DNA of 64,000 nucleotides from Bog-756 sp963769905 (GTDB lineage: Bacteria; Actinomycetota; Acidimicrobiia; Acidimicrobiales; RAAP-2): positions 1,178,001-1,242,000 of the forward strand of contig CAVYNG010000002.1 in the NCBI GenBank assembly GCA_963769905.1. Direction: 5' to 3'. Positions 16,942 through 24,977 of this stretch are shown one piece after another (position 1 is the first letter of the stretch; the number at the start of each line of letters is the position of its first letter). The notes beneath the pieces are model-generated. The model was not told where the DNA came from. It saw only the letters and a list, made by a program, of their open reading frames with translations, and did no database searches. Both the position numbers and the translations under genes were made by a program.

Positions 16942-17844
16942 CTAGAAGAAGCTGAACTTCGGGATCCCCGAGGAGATCCCCTTGAACAGATCGCCCTTGA
17001 CCGAAGCCAGCTCGGTGGGGGTCCACATCGAGTCGCGGCGGATCTCCCCGATCGGGTGGAAGCCGCCCATCACCCACACGTTGCCGCCGAAGACGACGAA
17101 GTTCTGGCCGGTCACGTCGGAGGCCTCGTCGGAGGCGAGGAAGGTCACCAGCTGGGCGACGTTGCGGGGGTCCCATTCGTCGAACCCCTCGCCGGCCTTG
17201 GCCATCTCCCCGAAGAGGTTCTCGGTCATCCGGGTCCGGGCCCGCGGGGAGATCGAGTTGACCGTGACGCCGTAGCGCTCGAGCTCCCTCGCCAGCACCC
17301 AGGTCATCGACGCGATGCCCGCCTTTGCAGCCGAGTAGTTGGCCTGGCCCGCGTTCCCGTAGAGACCGGCCTCCGAGGCGGTGTTGACGATGTGCGCGCT
17401 GACCGTCTCGCCGGCCTTCGAACGCCCCCGCCAGTAGATCGCGGCGTGGTGCGAAGGAGCGAAGTGACCCTTCAGGTGCACGCGGATGACGTCGTCCCAG
17501 TCGGACTCGTCCATGTTGAAGCTCATCTTGTCCCGCAGGATGCCGGCATTGTTCACCAGGATGTCCAGTGATCCGAACGTGTCCACTGCCTGGTCGACGA
17601 GGTCCTTGGCGCCCTGCCACGAGCTCACGTCGGAGGCGTTGACCGCGCCGTCGCTGCCGGACTTCTTGATCAGTTCGACGACTTCTTCCGCGGGGTGCTT
17701 GTCGCCTCCCTCACCGGAGACGGACGCACCCACGTCGTTGACGATCACCTTGGCGCCCTCCGACGCGAGCAGGAGCGCCTCTTCGCGCCCGATCCCGCGG
17801 CCAGCGCCGGTGACGATCGCCACCTTGCCGTCGAGCAGTCCCAT
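16942..17844 (-). CDS. Short-chain dehydrogenase/reductase (3-hydroxyacyl-CoA or 17-beta-hydroxysteroid type)
   Basis: A 300-residue classical SDR. The NAD(P)-binding motif is TGAGRGIG near the N-terminus, NNAG in the middle, and the Ser-Tyr-Lys active site is read from NTASEAGLYG and YSAAK. The extended N-terminal loop GASVSGEGGDKHPAEEV is characteristic of the peroxisomal multifunctional-enzyme/17-beta-HSD4-like group used for 3-hydroxyacyl-CoA and steroid oxidation. The ATG at 17844 has a strong AGGAGG site. It is convergent with the MaoC/FadE module and would supply its missing third step, oxidation of the 3-hydroxyacyl-CoA. Confidence 0.85.
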   Translation of the reverse strand: MGLLDGKVAIVTGAGRGIGREEALLLASEGAKVIVNDVGASVSGEGGDKHPAEEVVELIKKSGSDGAVNASDVSSWQGAKDLVDQAVDTFGSLDILVNNAGILRDKMSFNMDESDWDDVIRVHLKGHFAPSHHAAIYWRGRSKAGETVSAHIVNTASEAGLYGNAGQANYSAAKAGIASMTWVLARELERYGVTVNSISPRARTRMTENLFGEMAKAGEGFDEWDPRNVAQLVTFLASDEASDVTGQNFVVFGGNVWVMGGFHPIGEIRRDSMWTPTELASVKGDLFKGISSGIPKFSFF

Positions 17845-17951
17845 GTCGTCCTCCTGTGTCGTGATCCGGTGCCGCCCACGGCTCTGGCCGAGGCGGAACC
17901 GGGGAAGCATGGCCGATGCGCGGCCCTCCCGCAAGATCGGAGGGACCGAAA

Positions 17952-17980
17952 GGCCGATGGTAGGTTCACCGACATCGGCC
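17952..17980. promoter_or_regulatory. Inverted repeat around a TAGGTT -10 box
   Basis: GGCCGATG (17952-17959) and CATCGGCC (17973-17980) are perfect 8-bp arms flanking a 13-base spacer that contains TAGGTT (17961-17966). It lies in the divergent region between the SDR gene and the methyltransferase gene. The arrangement resembles the inverted repeat at 12198-12227. An operator over the methyltransferase promoter is likely. Confidence 0.4.
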
Positions 17981-17999
17981 GAGTGCGAACGGGGACGGC

Positions 18000-18980
18000 G
18001 TGAGCGGATGGGACCAGGCTGAGCCCGGCGCGCACGGACGTTCCGGCGGCGTCCGGCTGGACAAGGTCTCGCCACAGCTCCGGCGCATCGATCGCAAAGT
18101 GCGGCGTGAGGTCAACCGGCTCGCCGGCCTGACCTACTCGCAGTTGGCGCCGCGGGAAGCGGTGCGCATGGCCTACAACGTGCTGCTCCGCCGCGAGCCG
18201 GACGAGCCGGCCTGGACCCAGCAGGCCGAGGCCATAGCGTCGGGCGCACTCTCCCACGACGACGTCGTCGACCGCATCCGCTGCTCGAGCGAATTCCGGA
18301 CCCAGGTGCCGGTCGGCGAGGCGAACCTGCACAGTTCTCTGCACGCCAGCCGTGCGGAGTTCATCATCGGGCTCCCGCCCGCAAGACGGATCGTCGACCT
18401 CGGCGGCGGTCACACCATCGACCCACGCGGTGCGCTGGTCGTCCTCGGGTATCCCTACGAGTTCGACGAGCTCGTCGTCGTCGACCTCCCACCTGACGAT
18501 CGACACCCTCTCTACCGGTCCGAGCGTTTCGGGCCGGAGGAGACGGCCCGCGGCCGGGTCCGCTACGAGTACCGCTCGATGGCCGATCTCTCCTTCGCGG
18601 CCGACGGGTCGGTGGACCTGGTCTACAGCGGCCAGTCGATCGAGCACGTCACCGAGGCCGACGGTGACGTCGTCCTCGCGGAGGCCGCAAGGGTCCTCGC
18701 GCCGGGCGGCCACCTGGCGATCGACACGCCGAACGGCCGTCTCTGCCGACTGCAGCAACCCGACTTCATCGACCCCGACCACAAGGTCGAGTACACGCTT
18801 CCCGAGTTGCGCGAGAAGCTGCTCGGGGCTGGCTTCGAGGTCTTGACCGAGCGGGGCCTCAACTGGGGCGGTGCCCACCCGGACCGGTTCGATCCCGCGG
18901 CACTCGCGCGCAACCACGGCATCTACCACGACGCGGACAACTGCTACCTGCTCGCCGTCCTGGTGAGGAAGCCGCGCTGA
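18000..18980 (+). CDS. Class I SAM-dependent methyltransferase with N-terminal DUF4214-like domain
   Basis: A 326-residue protein. Residues about 50-105 (REAVRMAYNVLLRREPDEPA, then RCSSEF) look like a DUF4214 helical repeat, a module often attached to surface glycan and S-layer enzymes. The methyltransferase fold follows: motif I IVDLGGGHTID, an acidic strand-2 end (VVVDLP), motif IV VDLVYSGQSIEHV and the post-motif LAPGGHLAIDTPNG. The GTG at 18000 gives the first plausible start after the TAGGTT promoter. The substrate is unknown; the neighbouring polysaccharide cluster suggests a sugar or lipid-linked glycan. Confidence 0.75.
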   Translation: MSGWDQAEPGAHGRSGGVRLDKVSPQLRRIDRKVRREVNRLAGLTYSQLAPREAVRMAYNVLLRREPDEPAWTQQAEAIASGALSHDDVVDRIRCSSEFRTQVPVGEANLHSSLHASRAEFIIGLPPARRIVDLGGGHTIDPRGALVVLGYPYEFDELVVVDLPPDDRHPLYRSERFGPEETARGRVRYEYRSMADLSFAADGSVDLVYSGQSIEHVTEADGDVVLAEAARVLAPGGHLAIDTPNGRLCRLQQPDFIDPDHKVEYTLPELREKLLGAGFEVLTERGLNWGGAHPDRFDPAALARNHGIYHDADNCYLLAVLVRKPR

Positions 18981-19002
18981 GGCGAACGGGGGGATCCACC
19001 TG

Positions 19003-21333
19003 GTGCCCGCTCCGGAGCCGGTGACCGAAGCGGCGGACCGACCGCCCAGCTCGCTGCGATCGGGCGTCGCAGGCTGGTTCCGTGCGAAGGATCCGGGTCT
19101 CGGCGCCACCAAGCGATCGGTGCGGGCCGCGGTGGTGGTGCCCGGCATCTTCGCGATCACCCATGTGGCGTTCGCCGATCCGCAGGTCAGCCTCTTCGCG
19201 TCATTCGGCTCCTTCGCCCTCATGCTGTTCGTCGACTTCGGAGGCCCGCCACGGACCCGGCTCGTTTCCTACCTGGCGCTGTTCGCCACCGGCATGGTGT
19301 TCGTGACGATCGGGACCGCGGCGTCGGCACACGCCGCGGCGGCGGTGGCCACCATGGCGGTGGTGGGGTTCGTGGTCCTCTTCGCCGGGGTCGTCGTCCC
19401 ACAGGCCGCAGTCGCCTCGACGGCCGCACTGTTGACATTCGTCCTGCCGGTGGCGGTCGCGGCCCCGGTGAGCGAGATCGGGCCGCGGCTCGGAGGCTTC
19501 GCCCTCGCCGGCGCCGCGGCGATTCCCGTGTGCCTGCTCCTCTGGCCCGGCCACTGGCACGACCGGTTGCGCGGCCATCTGTCGGACACCCTCTCCGCGG
19601 TGGCGCGCCTCGCCGGGTCCCACTTTGGCGGGAGCCGGGACCCGGCGGCAAAGGAGGCCATGGACACCGAGCTCACCGAATTGGAGCGGGTCTTCGCCGC
19701 GACCCCTTACCCTCCGACCGGTGCGTCCGGCGGTGCGGTCGCGTTGGCGAAGCTGGTCGGACGCACCGAGTGGGTGGCGCAGAACGCGGTGTTGGAGGAG
19801 CGGGACGAGAAGGAGCTCGAGCACGGCCCGGTCCGGCGAATCCTCGGCCGCGTGGCGGAGAGTCTGCAGCTGAGCGCTCGCCTGGTGCGCGAAGGCTGGG
19901 TGCACGGTGACGAGGACACGCCCCTCGACGAGCAGGTACGGGTTTCGGCCGAACGACTCGAGGCCTCGGTCCACCGCGAGCTCGACGCCGAGGTGTCGAG
20001 GATGGTCGGGTCCGGGGAAGGGCTCGAGACCGACCGCCGCGGTGCGGCAAAAGGGGACGGGGCCGAGGGCCGGGTCGAGACCTTGCTCGATCCGACCTTC
20101 CATGCCCGCGCACTCGGTGCCGCCACCACCATGGTCGCCGACGCCGCGCTCGAGGCCGCGGGCGAGAAGCCAGTCGGCATGCTCGAGCCGGCCGAGGGGG
20201 ACGGCCGCCCGAAGGCGATCGTCTGGTCGCGCGTCGCGAGCCATCTGTCCTTCCAATCGGTCTGGTTCCGTAATTCGGTCCGTGGCGCCGCCGGACTCGC
20301 GCTTGCGGTGGCCGTCGCCGAGCTCACCGAGGTCGAGCACGCGTTCTGGGTGGTGCTCGGGACCCTCGCAGTACTCCGCTCGAACGCGCTCGGCACCGGC
20401 TCCACGGCCCTGCGGGCGATCGGGGGAACCGCGGTCGGCTTCGTGATCGGCTCCGCGCTCCTGGTCGGCATCGGGACGCACTCGGCCGCACTGTGGGTGC
20501 TGCTCCCCATCGCGGTCCTGGTTTCGGGGATGGCACCGTCGATGATCTCGTTCGCAGCCGGGCAGGCCGGCTTCACCGTGATGGTGGTGATCCTCTTCAA
20601 CCTCATCGAGCCCTCCGGGTGGCGGGTCGGCCTGACCCGCATCGAGGACGTCACGATCGGTTGTGCGGTGAGCATCGTGGTCGGCCTGCTCTTCTGGCCG
20701 CGGGGCGCGACGGCCGCCCTCGGCCGCGCGCTGGCCGACGCTTTCGTGGCCGACTCGGGCTACCTCTCGGACGCGGTGAGCCGCATTTCCACCTCGGATC
20801 GCGAGGTGGACACCGGTCCCGCCTACCGGGCGGCCCATCGCTCCTATCTGCGTGCCGACGACGCGTTCCGCCAATTCCTCGGCGAGCGCGGTGCGAAGGT
20901 GGTGCCGATCGAGACCGTGGCGAGACTGGTCACCGGTGCCAACCGGATCCGGCTGGGTGCGTACACCCTGGCGAGCCTGCCGCCGCAGACGCTCGATCCT
21001 GGCCGTGCCGAGCTCGAGTCGGTGGCCGTCGCAGGCGAGGTGCTCCGCCAGGCGTACGACGCCAATCACCGGTGGTACGAGGGGTTCGGCGCGCTGCTCG
21101 CCGGTCGGCGAGACCAGCTGGAACCCGCGGAGGAGCACGACCGAACGCTCCACCACGTCCTGCAGGAGGCTCTCGACGACGCGCGGGCCCGGCGACGAGG
21201 CGACCGGTTGCGGGTGGTGCTCCGCATGCTCTGGGCCGACGAGCTGCTCGAGTCCCAACGCGGCGTACAGGCCGAACTCGCAGCTGCGGCCGAACTCTTC
21301 GTGACGCGAAGCCGCCACGGCGGCCTCGTCTGA
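19003..21333 (+). CDS. FUSC-family inner-membrane transporter-like protein
   Basis: A 776-residue protein with two hydrophobic blocks of several helices each (about residues 40-190 and 420-570) separated and followed by large soluble helical regions. This is the doubled layout of fusaric-acid-resistance/aromatic-acid exporter proteins (YccS/AaeB-like). The second block includes FWVVLGTLAVLRSNALGTGS and a conserved WPRG end. Such proteins sit in the cytoplasmic membrane and are linked to efflux of aromatic acids or to envelope integrity. The GTG at 19003 is 22 bases after the methyltransferase stop, so the two may be co-transcribed. The exported compound is unknown. Confidence 0.75.
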   Translation: MPAPEPVTEAADRPPSSLRSGVAGWFRAKDPGLGATKRSVRAAVVVPGIFAITHVAFADPQVSLFASFGSFALMLFVDFGGPPRTRLVSYLALFATGMVFVTIGTAASAHAAAAVATMAVVGFVVLFAGVVVPQAAVASTAALLTFVLPVAVAAPVSEIGPRLGGFALAGAAAIPVCLLLWPGHWHDRLRGHLSDTLSAVARLAGSHFGGSRDPAAKEAMDTELTELERVFAATPYPPTGASGGAVALAKLVGRTEWVAQNAVLEERDEKELEHGPVRRILGRVAESLQLSARLVREGWVHGDEDTPLDEQVRVSAERLEASVHRELDAEVSRMVGSGEGLETDRRGAAKGDGAEGRVETLLDPTFHARALGAATTMVADAALEAAGEKPVGMLEPAEGDGRPKAIVWSRVASHLSFQSVWFRNSVRGAAGLALAVAVAELTEVEHAFWVVLGTLAVLRSNALGTGSTALRAIGGTAVGFVIGSALLVGIGTHSAALWVLLPIAVLVSGMAPSMISFAAGQAGFTVMVVILFNLIEPSGWRVGLTRIEDVTIGCAVSIVVGLLFWPRGATAALGRALADAFVADSGYLSDAVSRISTSDREVDTGPAYRAAHRSYLRADDAFRQFLGERGAKVVPIETVARLVTGANRIRLGAYTLASLPPQTLDPGRAELESVAVAGEVLRQAYDANHRWYEGFGALLAGRRDQLEPAEEHDRTLHHVLQEALDDARARRRGDRLRVVLRMLWADELLESQRGVQAELAAAAELFVTRSRHGGLV

Positions 21334-21339
21334 AGGGCG

Positions 21340-21421
21340 TGCGGGTGGGGAGACTCGAACTCCCACCCCCGAAGGGACCGGGTCCTAAACCCGGCGCGTC
21401 TGCCAGTTCCGCCACACCCGC
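21340..21421 (-). tRNA. tRNA-Leu (anticodon UAG)
   Basis: On the minus strand the acceptor arm GCGGGTG pairs with CACCCGC, followed by discriminator A. The anticodon stem CCGGG/CCCGG encloses the loop TTTAGGA, giving anticodon TAG (reads CUA/CUG-type Leu codons). A long variable arm with a CCC-TTC-GGG core and a T-loop TTCGAGT on a GGGAG/CTCCC stem identify a class II leucine tRNA. The 3' CCA is not encoded. It lies between the FUSC gene and the polysaccharide cluster. Confidence 0.95.
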
Positions 21422-21502
21422 GCCTCCACCGATGCTAATTCCCCGGTCGCGACAGACCGTGTCCCGAAGTGCGCCAGACACGGGGTCGAAGAGGTGCCTC
21501 GC

Positions 21503-21508
21503 TATAGT
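21503..21508 (+). promoter_or_regulatory. -10 box TATAGT of a leaderless transcript
   Basis: TATAGT ends 6 bases before the GTG at 21515, so transcription would begin at or next to the start codon. This decides the start of the first gene of the polysaccharide cluster in favour of 21515 over the in-frame GTG at 21494. Confidence 0.6.
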
Positions 21509-21514
21509 CACGCT

Positions 21515-22642
21515 GTGCCGCCCACGCAGTCCTCGACGCCCCCGGCCGCCGCGGCGGAGCGGAAGGAACCAGAAGGCGAGCAGCTCGACGGAGCAGGGCG
21601 GGTCGACTACCTGAACCAGGTGATGGCCGAGATCGATGCCGAAGTGCGCCGCCGGCGCGCGTCGGGTGATCTGCCGGCGGGCCTTGAGCGCGAGCTCGAC
21701 GAATTGTTCCTCGAGTTCTCGCCGGTCGGGCTCCAGGGAAAGGCGCGTCTGCGGGAGACTCTGGCACTGGTCGACGGGTCGGCCTACGTCGACACCGCGG
21801 TGCCGACCGCTTCGGAGAAGGCACTCGGCGGTGCCTTCAAACGCACGATCAGAAAGGCACTCGGCTGGTACATCGGATTCATCGTCCACCAGATCGTCAA
21901 GTTCGCCTGGGCGGTCTCTCGGATGTTCCACGTGCTGGTGGACCACGTCGAGGATCTCGAGGCGGCAGTCGAGTCCCAGCGGACGCCGGAGCTGCCGGCG
22001 AGCGCGGTCCCACGGGTCGACTCCGGCGCGCAGTGGTGGTGCCCGGTCGCGGTGGCCGCTCTGGACGGAGTCGGTGGACGCGTCCTCCATGCGGAGTGTG
22101 GCACCGGCAGCCTTCTCGACGCACTGCTCGCCATCGGGGTCGACGCCTATGGAGTGGATCCGAACGAGTCCGACGTCGAGATCGGTGCCGAACGCGGGCT
22201 CGACGTGCGGGCCGAGAGCGTCCTCGACCACCTCGCGGTGGTCGCGGACGAGGCGCTCGCCGGCCTGGTGCTCAGCGGTTCGGTCCAGTGGCTCGACCCG
22301 GGTGAGCGCGAACGGCTGGTCGACCTCTTGTCGTCACGCCTCGCCCTCGACGGGGTGCTCGTGGTGCATTCGACCACCCCGCACGCGTGGGCGCGCGACA
22401 CCAGTCACGTGCTGACCGACCTCGCGCCCGGACGACCACTGCACCCCGAAACCTGGGTGCATCTCCTCACCGAGCGTGGATTCGCATACGCGAAGGTGAC
22501 TTTCGGCGGCGAGGAGAGTCGGCTCGAGCGGGTCGCCGAGGGTGGCGAGCAGGCAACCGCGATGAACGCGGCGATCGACGCGGTCAACGCCTTGCTGCTC
22601 GGCCCCGCCGAGTACGTCCTGGTCGCCGTCCGGGAGCGGTGA
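21515..22642 (+). CDS. SAM-dependent methyltransferase-like protein of the polysaccharide cluster
   Basis: About 375 residues. The N-terminal third is helical and charged, followed by a short hydrophobic stretch (GWYIGFIVHQIVKFAWAVS) that may be a membrane anchor or amphipathic helix. A methyltransferase domain follows: motif I VLHAECGTGSLL, strand-2 acidic YGVDPNESD, and a C-terminal LHPETWVHLLTERGF. It is the first gene of the glycan cluster and its stop overlaps the next GT4 gene (GTGA). A paralogue with a broken SAM motif lies at 24978-26015. It probably methylates or caps the exported glycan; this is inference from context. Confidence 0.65.
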   Translation: MPPTQSSTPPAAAAERKEPEGEQLDGAGRVDYLNQVMAEIDAEVRRRRASGDLPAGLERELDELFLEFSPVGLQGKARLRETLALVDGSAYVDTAVPTASEKALGGAFKRTIRKALGWYIGFIVHQIVKFAWAVSRMFHVLVDHVEDLEAAVESQRTPELPASAVPRVDSGAQWWCPVAVAALDGVGGRVLHAECGTGSLLDALLAIGVDAYGVDPNESDVEIGAERGLDVRAESVLDHLAVVADEALAGLVLSGSVQWLDPGERERLVDLLSSRLALDGVLVVHSTTPHAWARDTSHVLTDLAPGRPLHPETWVHLLTERGFAYAKVTFGGEESRLERVAEGGEQATAMNAAIDAVNALLLGPAEYVLVAVRER

Positions 22643-23733
22643 CCGCGGTCCACCAGTTCGTCCCGGCCCTCCTGCCACGGGACGCGACCGGCGATCACAC
22701 CTTGGCCCTCCGAGAGGCACTCCGGGCCGCGGGATGGTCCTCGGACATCTACGTCGAAGCCGCGCACGACGACCTCTGGAGCGAGGCGCTCTACTTCGAG
22801 CGCTATCCAGAGCGCGCACGTCCCGACGACATCTTGCTCTACCAGCTGAGCACCGCCTCGCCCGTCGCCGAATTCCTCCTCGGACGGGAGGAGACCCTGG
22901 TCCTCGACTACCACAACGTCACCCCTGCCTCCTTCTACGAGGGATGGGAGGACCACACGCGTCGGAAGGTCGCGCTCGCCCGCGAGCAGGCCGCGGCCCT
23001 GGCGTCCCGCGCCGCGCTCGGGATCGCGGACTCTGCCTTCAACGCGGCGGAGCTCGAGGGCATGGGATGCCGGGCGACCGCAGTGGTCCCGATCATCGTC
23101 GACACCGAGGGCATGAGCGGACCGGCCGACGAGTCGGAGCGCGCGCGTCTCGCGAGGGCGCACGGGACGTCGACAGTCCTCTTGTTCGTCGGCCGGCTCT
23201 CGCCGAACAAGGCACAGCATGACCTCGTCGAGACCTTGCTGCTCTACCGGCGCTGGTTCGACCCCGGAGCTCGGCTCCACCTGGTCGGGCCCTCGGTGAC
23301 TCCGTCGTACGCGCGGGCGGTCTTCGAGTTCGCGGCGGAGCTCGGCCTCGCGGACGCGATCCGCCACGGCGAAGATCTCACACACCCCGAGCTCACTGCG
23401 TGGTACGCCGACGCCGACGTGTTCGTCTGCCTGTCGGAGCACGAAGGGTTCTGCATCCCGCTGCTCGAGGCGATGGCCTCCGGGATCCCCGTCGTGGCCT
23501 ATGGGGCCGGTGCCGTACCGGAGACCCTCGGGGACGCAGGTCTCCTGCTCGGCTCCAAACGGCCGAGCGTGGTCGCGACGGCCGTCGCCCGGGTGGCGCA
23601 GGACCCTTCGCTCGCGGGTTCCCTGTCGTCGGCCGGCCGGCGGCGGCTCGCGGCGTTCTCTCCGGAGTCGACTCGCGCGCGTTTCGTCGAGGTGCTCGGG
23701 GTTCTCGATGGCGCCCGCCAGGGGGTCGTATGA
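22639..23733 (+). CDS. GT4-family glycosyltransferase (type A copy 1)
   Basis: A 364-residue GT-B enzyme. The N-terminal domain starts HQFVPALLPRDATGDH; the C-terminal nucleotide-sugar domain has FVGRLSPNKAQHDLVE and the EX7E region EHEGFCIPLLEAMASG followed by GAGAVPET. These fit retaining GT4 transferases. Paralogues lie at 26012-27115 and 30094-31182. It overlaps both neighbours by four bases (GTGA and ATGA). Donor and acceptor are unknown; the location beside a Wzm/Wzt exporter suggests synthesis of a lipid-linked surface polysaccharide on the cytoplasmic face. Confidence 0.82.
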   Translation: MTAVHQFVPALLPRDATGDHTLALREALRAAGWSSDIYVEAAHDDLWSEALYFERYPERARPDDILLYQLSTASPVAEFLLGREETLVLDYHNVTPASFYEGWEDHTRRKVALAREQAAALASRAALGIADSAFNAAELEGMGCRATAVVPIIVDTEGMSGPADESERARLARAHGTSTVLLFVGRLSPNKAQHDLVETLLLYRRWFDPGARLHLVGPSVTPSYARAVFEFAAELGLADAIRHGEDLTHPELTAWYADADVFVCLSEHEGFCIPLLEAMASGIPVVAYGAGAVPETLGDAGLLLGSKRPSVVATAVARVAQDPSLAGSLSSAGRRRLAAFSPESTRARFVEVLGVLDGARQGVV

Positions 23734-24977
23734 AGCTGACCTTCGTGACCCCCCGGTACGGGACCGGGGTCATCGGCGGCGCCGAGACCGCGGCGCGCAT
23801 GCTCGCCGAACGACTCTGCCGTCGCCCCGGCTGGACGGTCGATGTGCTCACCAGCTGCGCGGTGGACCACCTGACGTGGGAGAACGTCGAGCCGGCCGGT
23901 ACCTCCACGCTCAACGGTGTCACCGTGCACCGCTTTGCGACCGTGAGCCGCCGCCTGCTCGAGTACTTCGAGCTCGACGGTCGCCTGCGGGTCTCACCGA
24001 CCAGCGCGTCGCTCGAGGAGGGCCGACGGTGGATCGCGCTCAACGGTCCGCTGTGCCCGGAACTCGTCGATGCGGCTGCCGGCACTCGCTCGGACGCGTT
24101 GGCGTGCTACCCCTACCTCTTCGCGACCACCGTCGACAGCATCGCGGTGTCGCCGGTACCGACGTTGCTCCACCCCGCGGCCCACGACGAACCAGCGCTC
24201 TACCTGCGAGCGTTCCATCGCAGTTTCCAAGACGTCGACGGGTTCGTGTACCACACGCGTGCGGAGCGCGATCTGATGGAGCACGTCTTTCAGGTCGGGG
24301 CACGCCCGCAGCTCGTGCTCGGCCTCGGCGTCGACCAGCCTGCCGGCTCCGGTCGGTCCGGACACGACGTGCTCGGCCTCGGGGACCGGCCCTACCTCTG
24401 CTATCTGGGCCGGGTCGACGAGCACAAGGGCTGCGGGATGCTGGCCGACTACTTCGCGGCCTACAAGGAGCGCCACCCCGGCGACCTAGCCCTCGCGTTC
24501 GTCGGCCCGGTGTCCGACGCGGCGCCGGACCATCCCGACATGGTGGTCACCGGGACGGTGTCCGAGGCGGACAAATGGGACATCCTCGCCGGAGCCTGCG
24601 CCATGGTGACGCCCTCGGCCTACGAGTCCTTCTCGCTGGTGCTGCTCGAGGCGTGGACCGTCGACGTGCCGGTCCTGGTGAATGCCGCGTGCGCCGCGAC
24701 CATGGAACACGTCCGGCGATCGGGCGGCGGCCTCTGGTTCGACTCCTTCCGCTCCTTCGAGGTGGCGGTCGACCGGTTGACCTCCGACGAGACCCTGCGG
24801 CGCCGGCTGGCCGCGGCCGGGCACCGGTACACCTCGCGCCACTACCGTTGGCCGGCGATCATCGATCGCTACGGCGCTTTCGTGGAAGAGGTGGTCGCGC
24901 GCGGGCATCGTGTGCCGCTGCGCTCGGAACGTCTGGTGGTGCCGGTCGGCGGTGCCGAGTACGTCCGGAGGAGGTGA
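23730..24977 (+). CDS. GT4-family glycosyltransferase (type B copy 1)
   Basis: A 415-residue GT-B enzyme beginning MKLTFVTPRYGTGVIGGAET, with the glycine-rich acceptor-side loop GGAETAAR. The C-terminal domain has YLCYLGRVDEHKG and the EX7E region YESFSLVLLEAW, followed by AATMEHVRRSGGG. It is a clear paralogue of the product of 31214-32401; the two share N-termini and a HPAAHDEPAL segment. It follows the type A enzyme with an ATGA overlap, and the A-B order recurs at 30094-32401. Probably adds a sugar to the cluster's glycan. Confidence 0.82.
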   Translation: MKLTFVTPRYGTGVIGGAETAARMLAERLCRRPGWTVDVLTSCAVDHLTWENVEPAGTSTLNGVTVHRFATVSRRLLEYFELDGRLRVSPTSASLEEGRRWIALNGPLCPELVDAAAGTRSDALACYPYLFATTVDSIAVSPVPTLLHPAAHDEPALYLRAFHRSFQDVDGFVYHTRAERDLMEHVFQVGARPQLVLGLGVDQPAGSGRSGHDVLGLGDRPYLCYLGRVDEHKGCGMLADYFAAYKERHPGDLALAFVGPVSDAAPDHPDMVVTGTVSEADKWDILAGACAMVTPSAYESFSLVLLEAWTVDVPVLVNAACAATMEHVRRSGGGLWFDSFRSFEVAVDRLTSDETLRRRLAAAGHRYTSRHYRWPAIIDRYGAFVEEVVARGHRVPLRSERLVVPVGGAEYVRRR

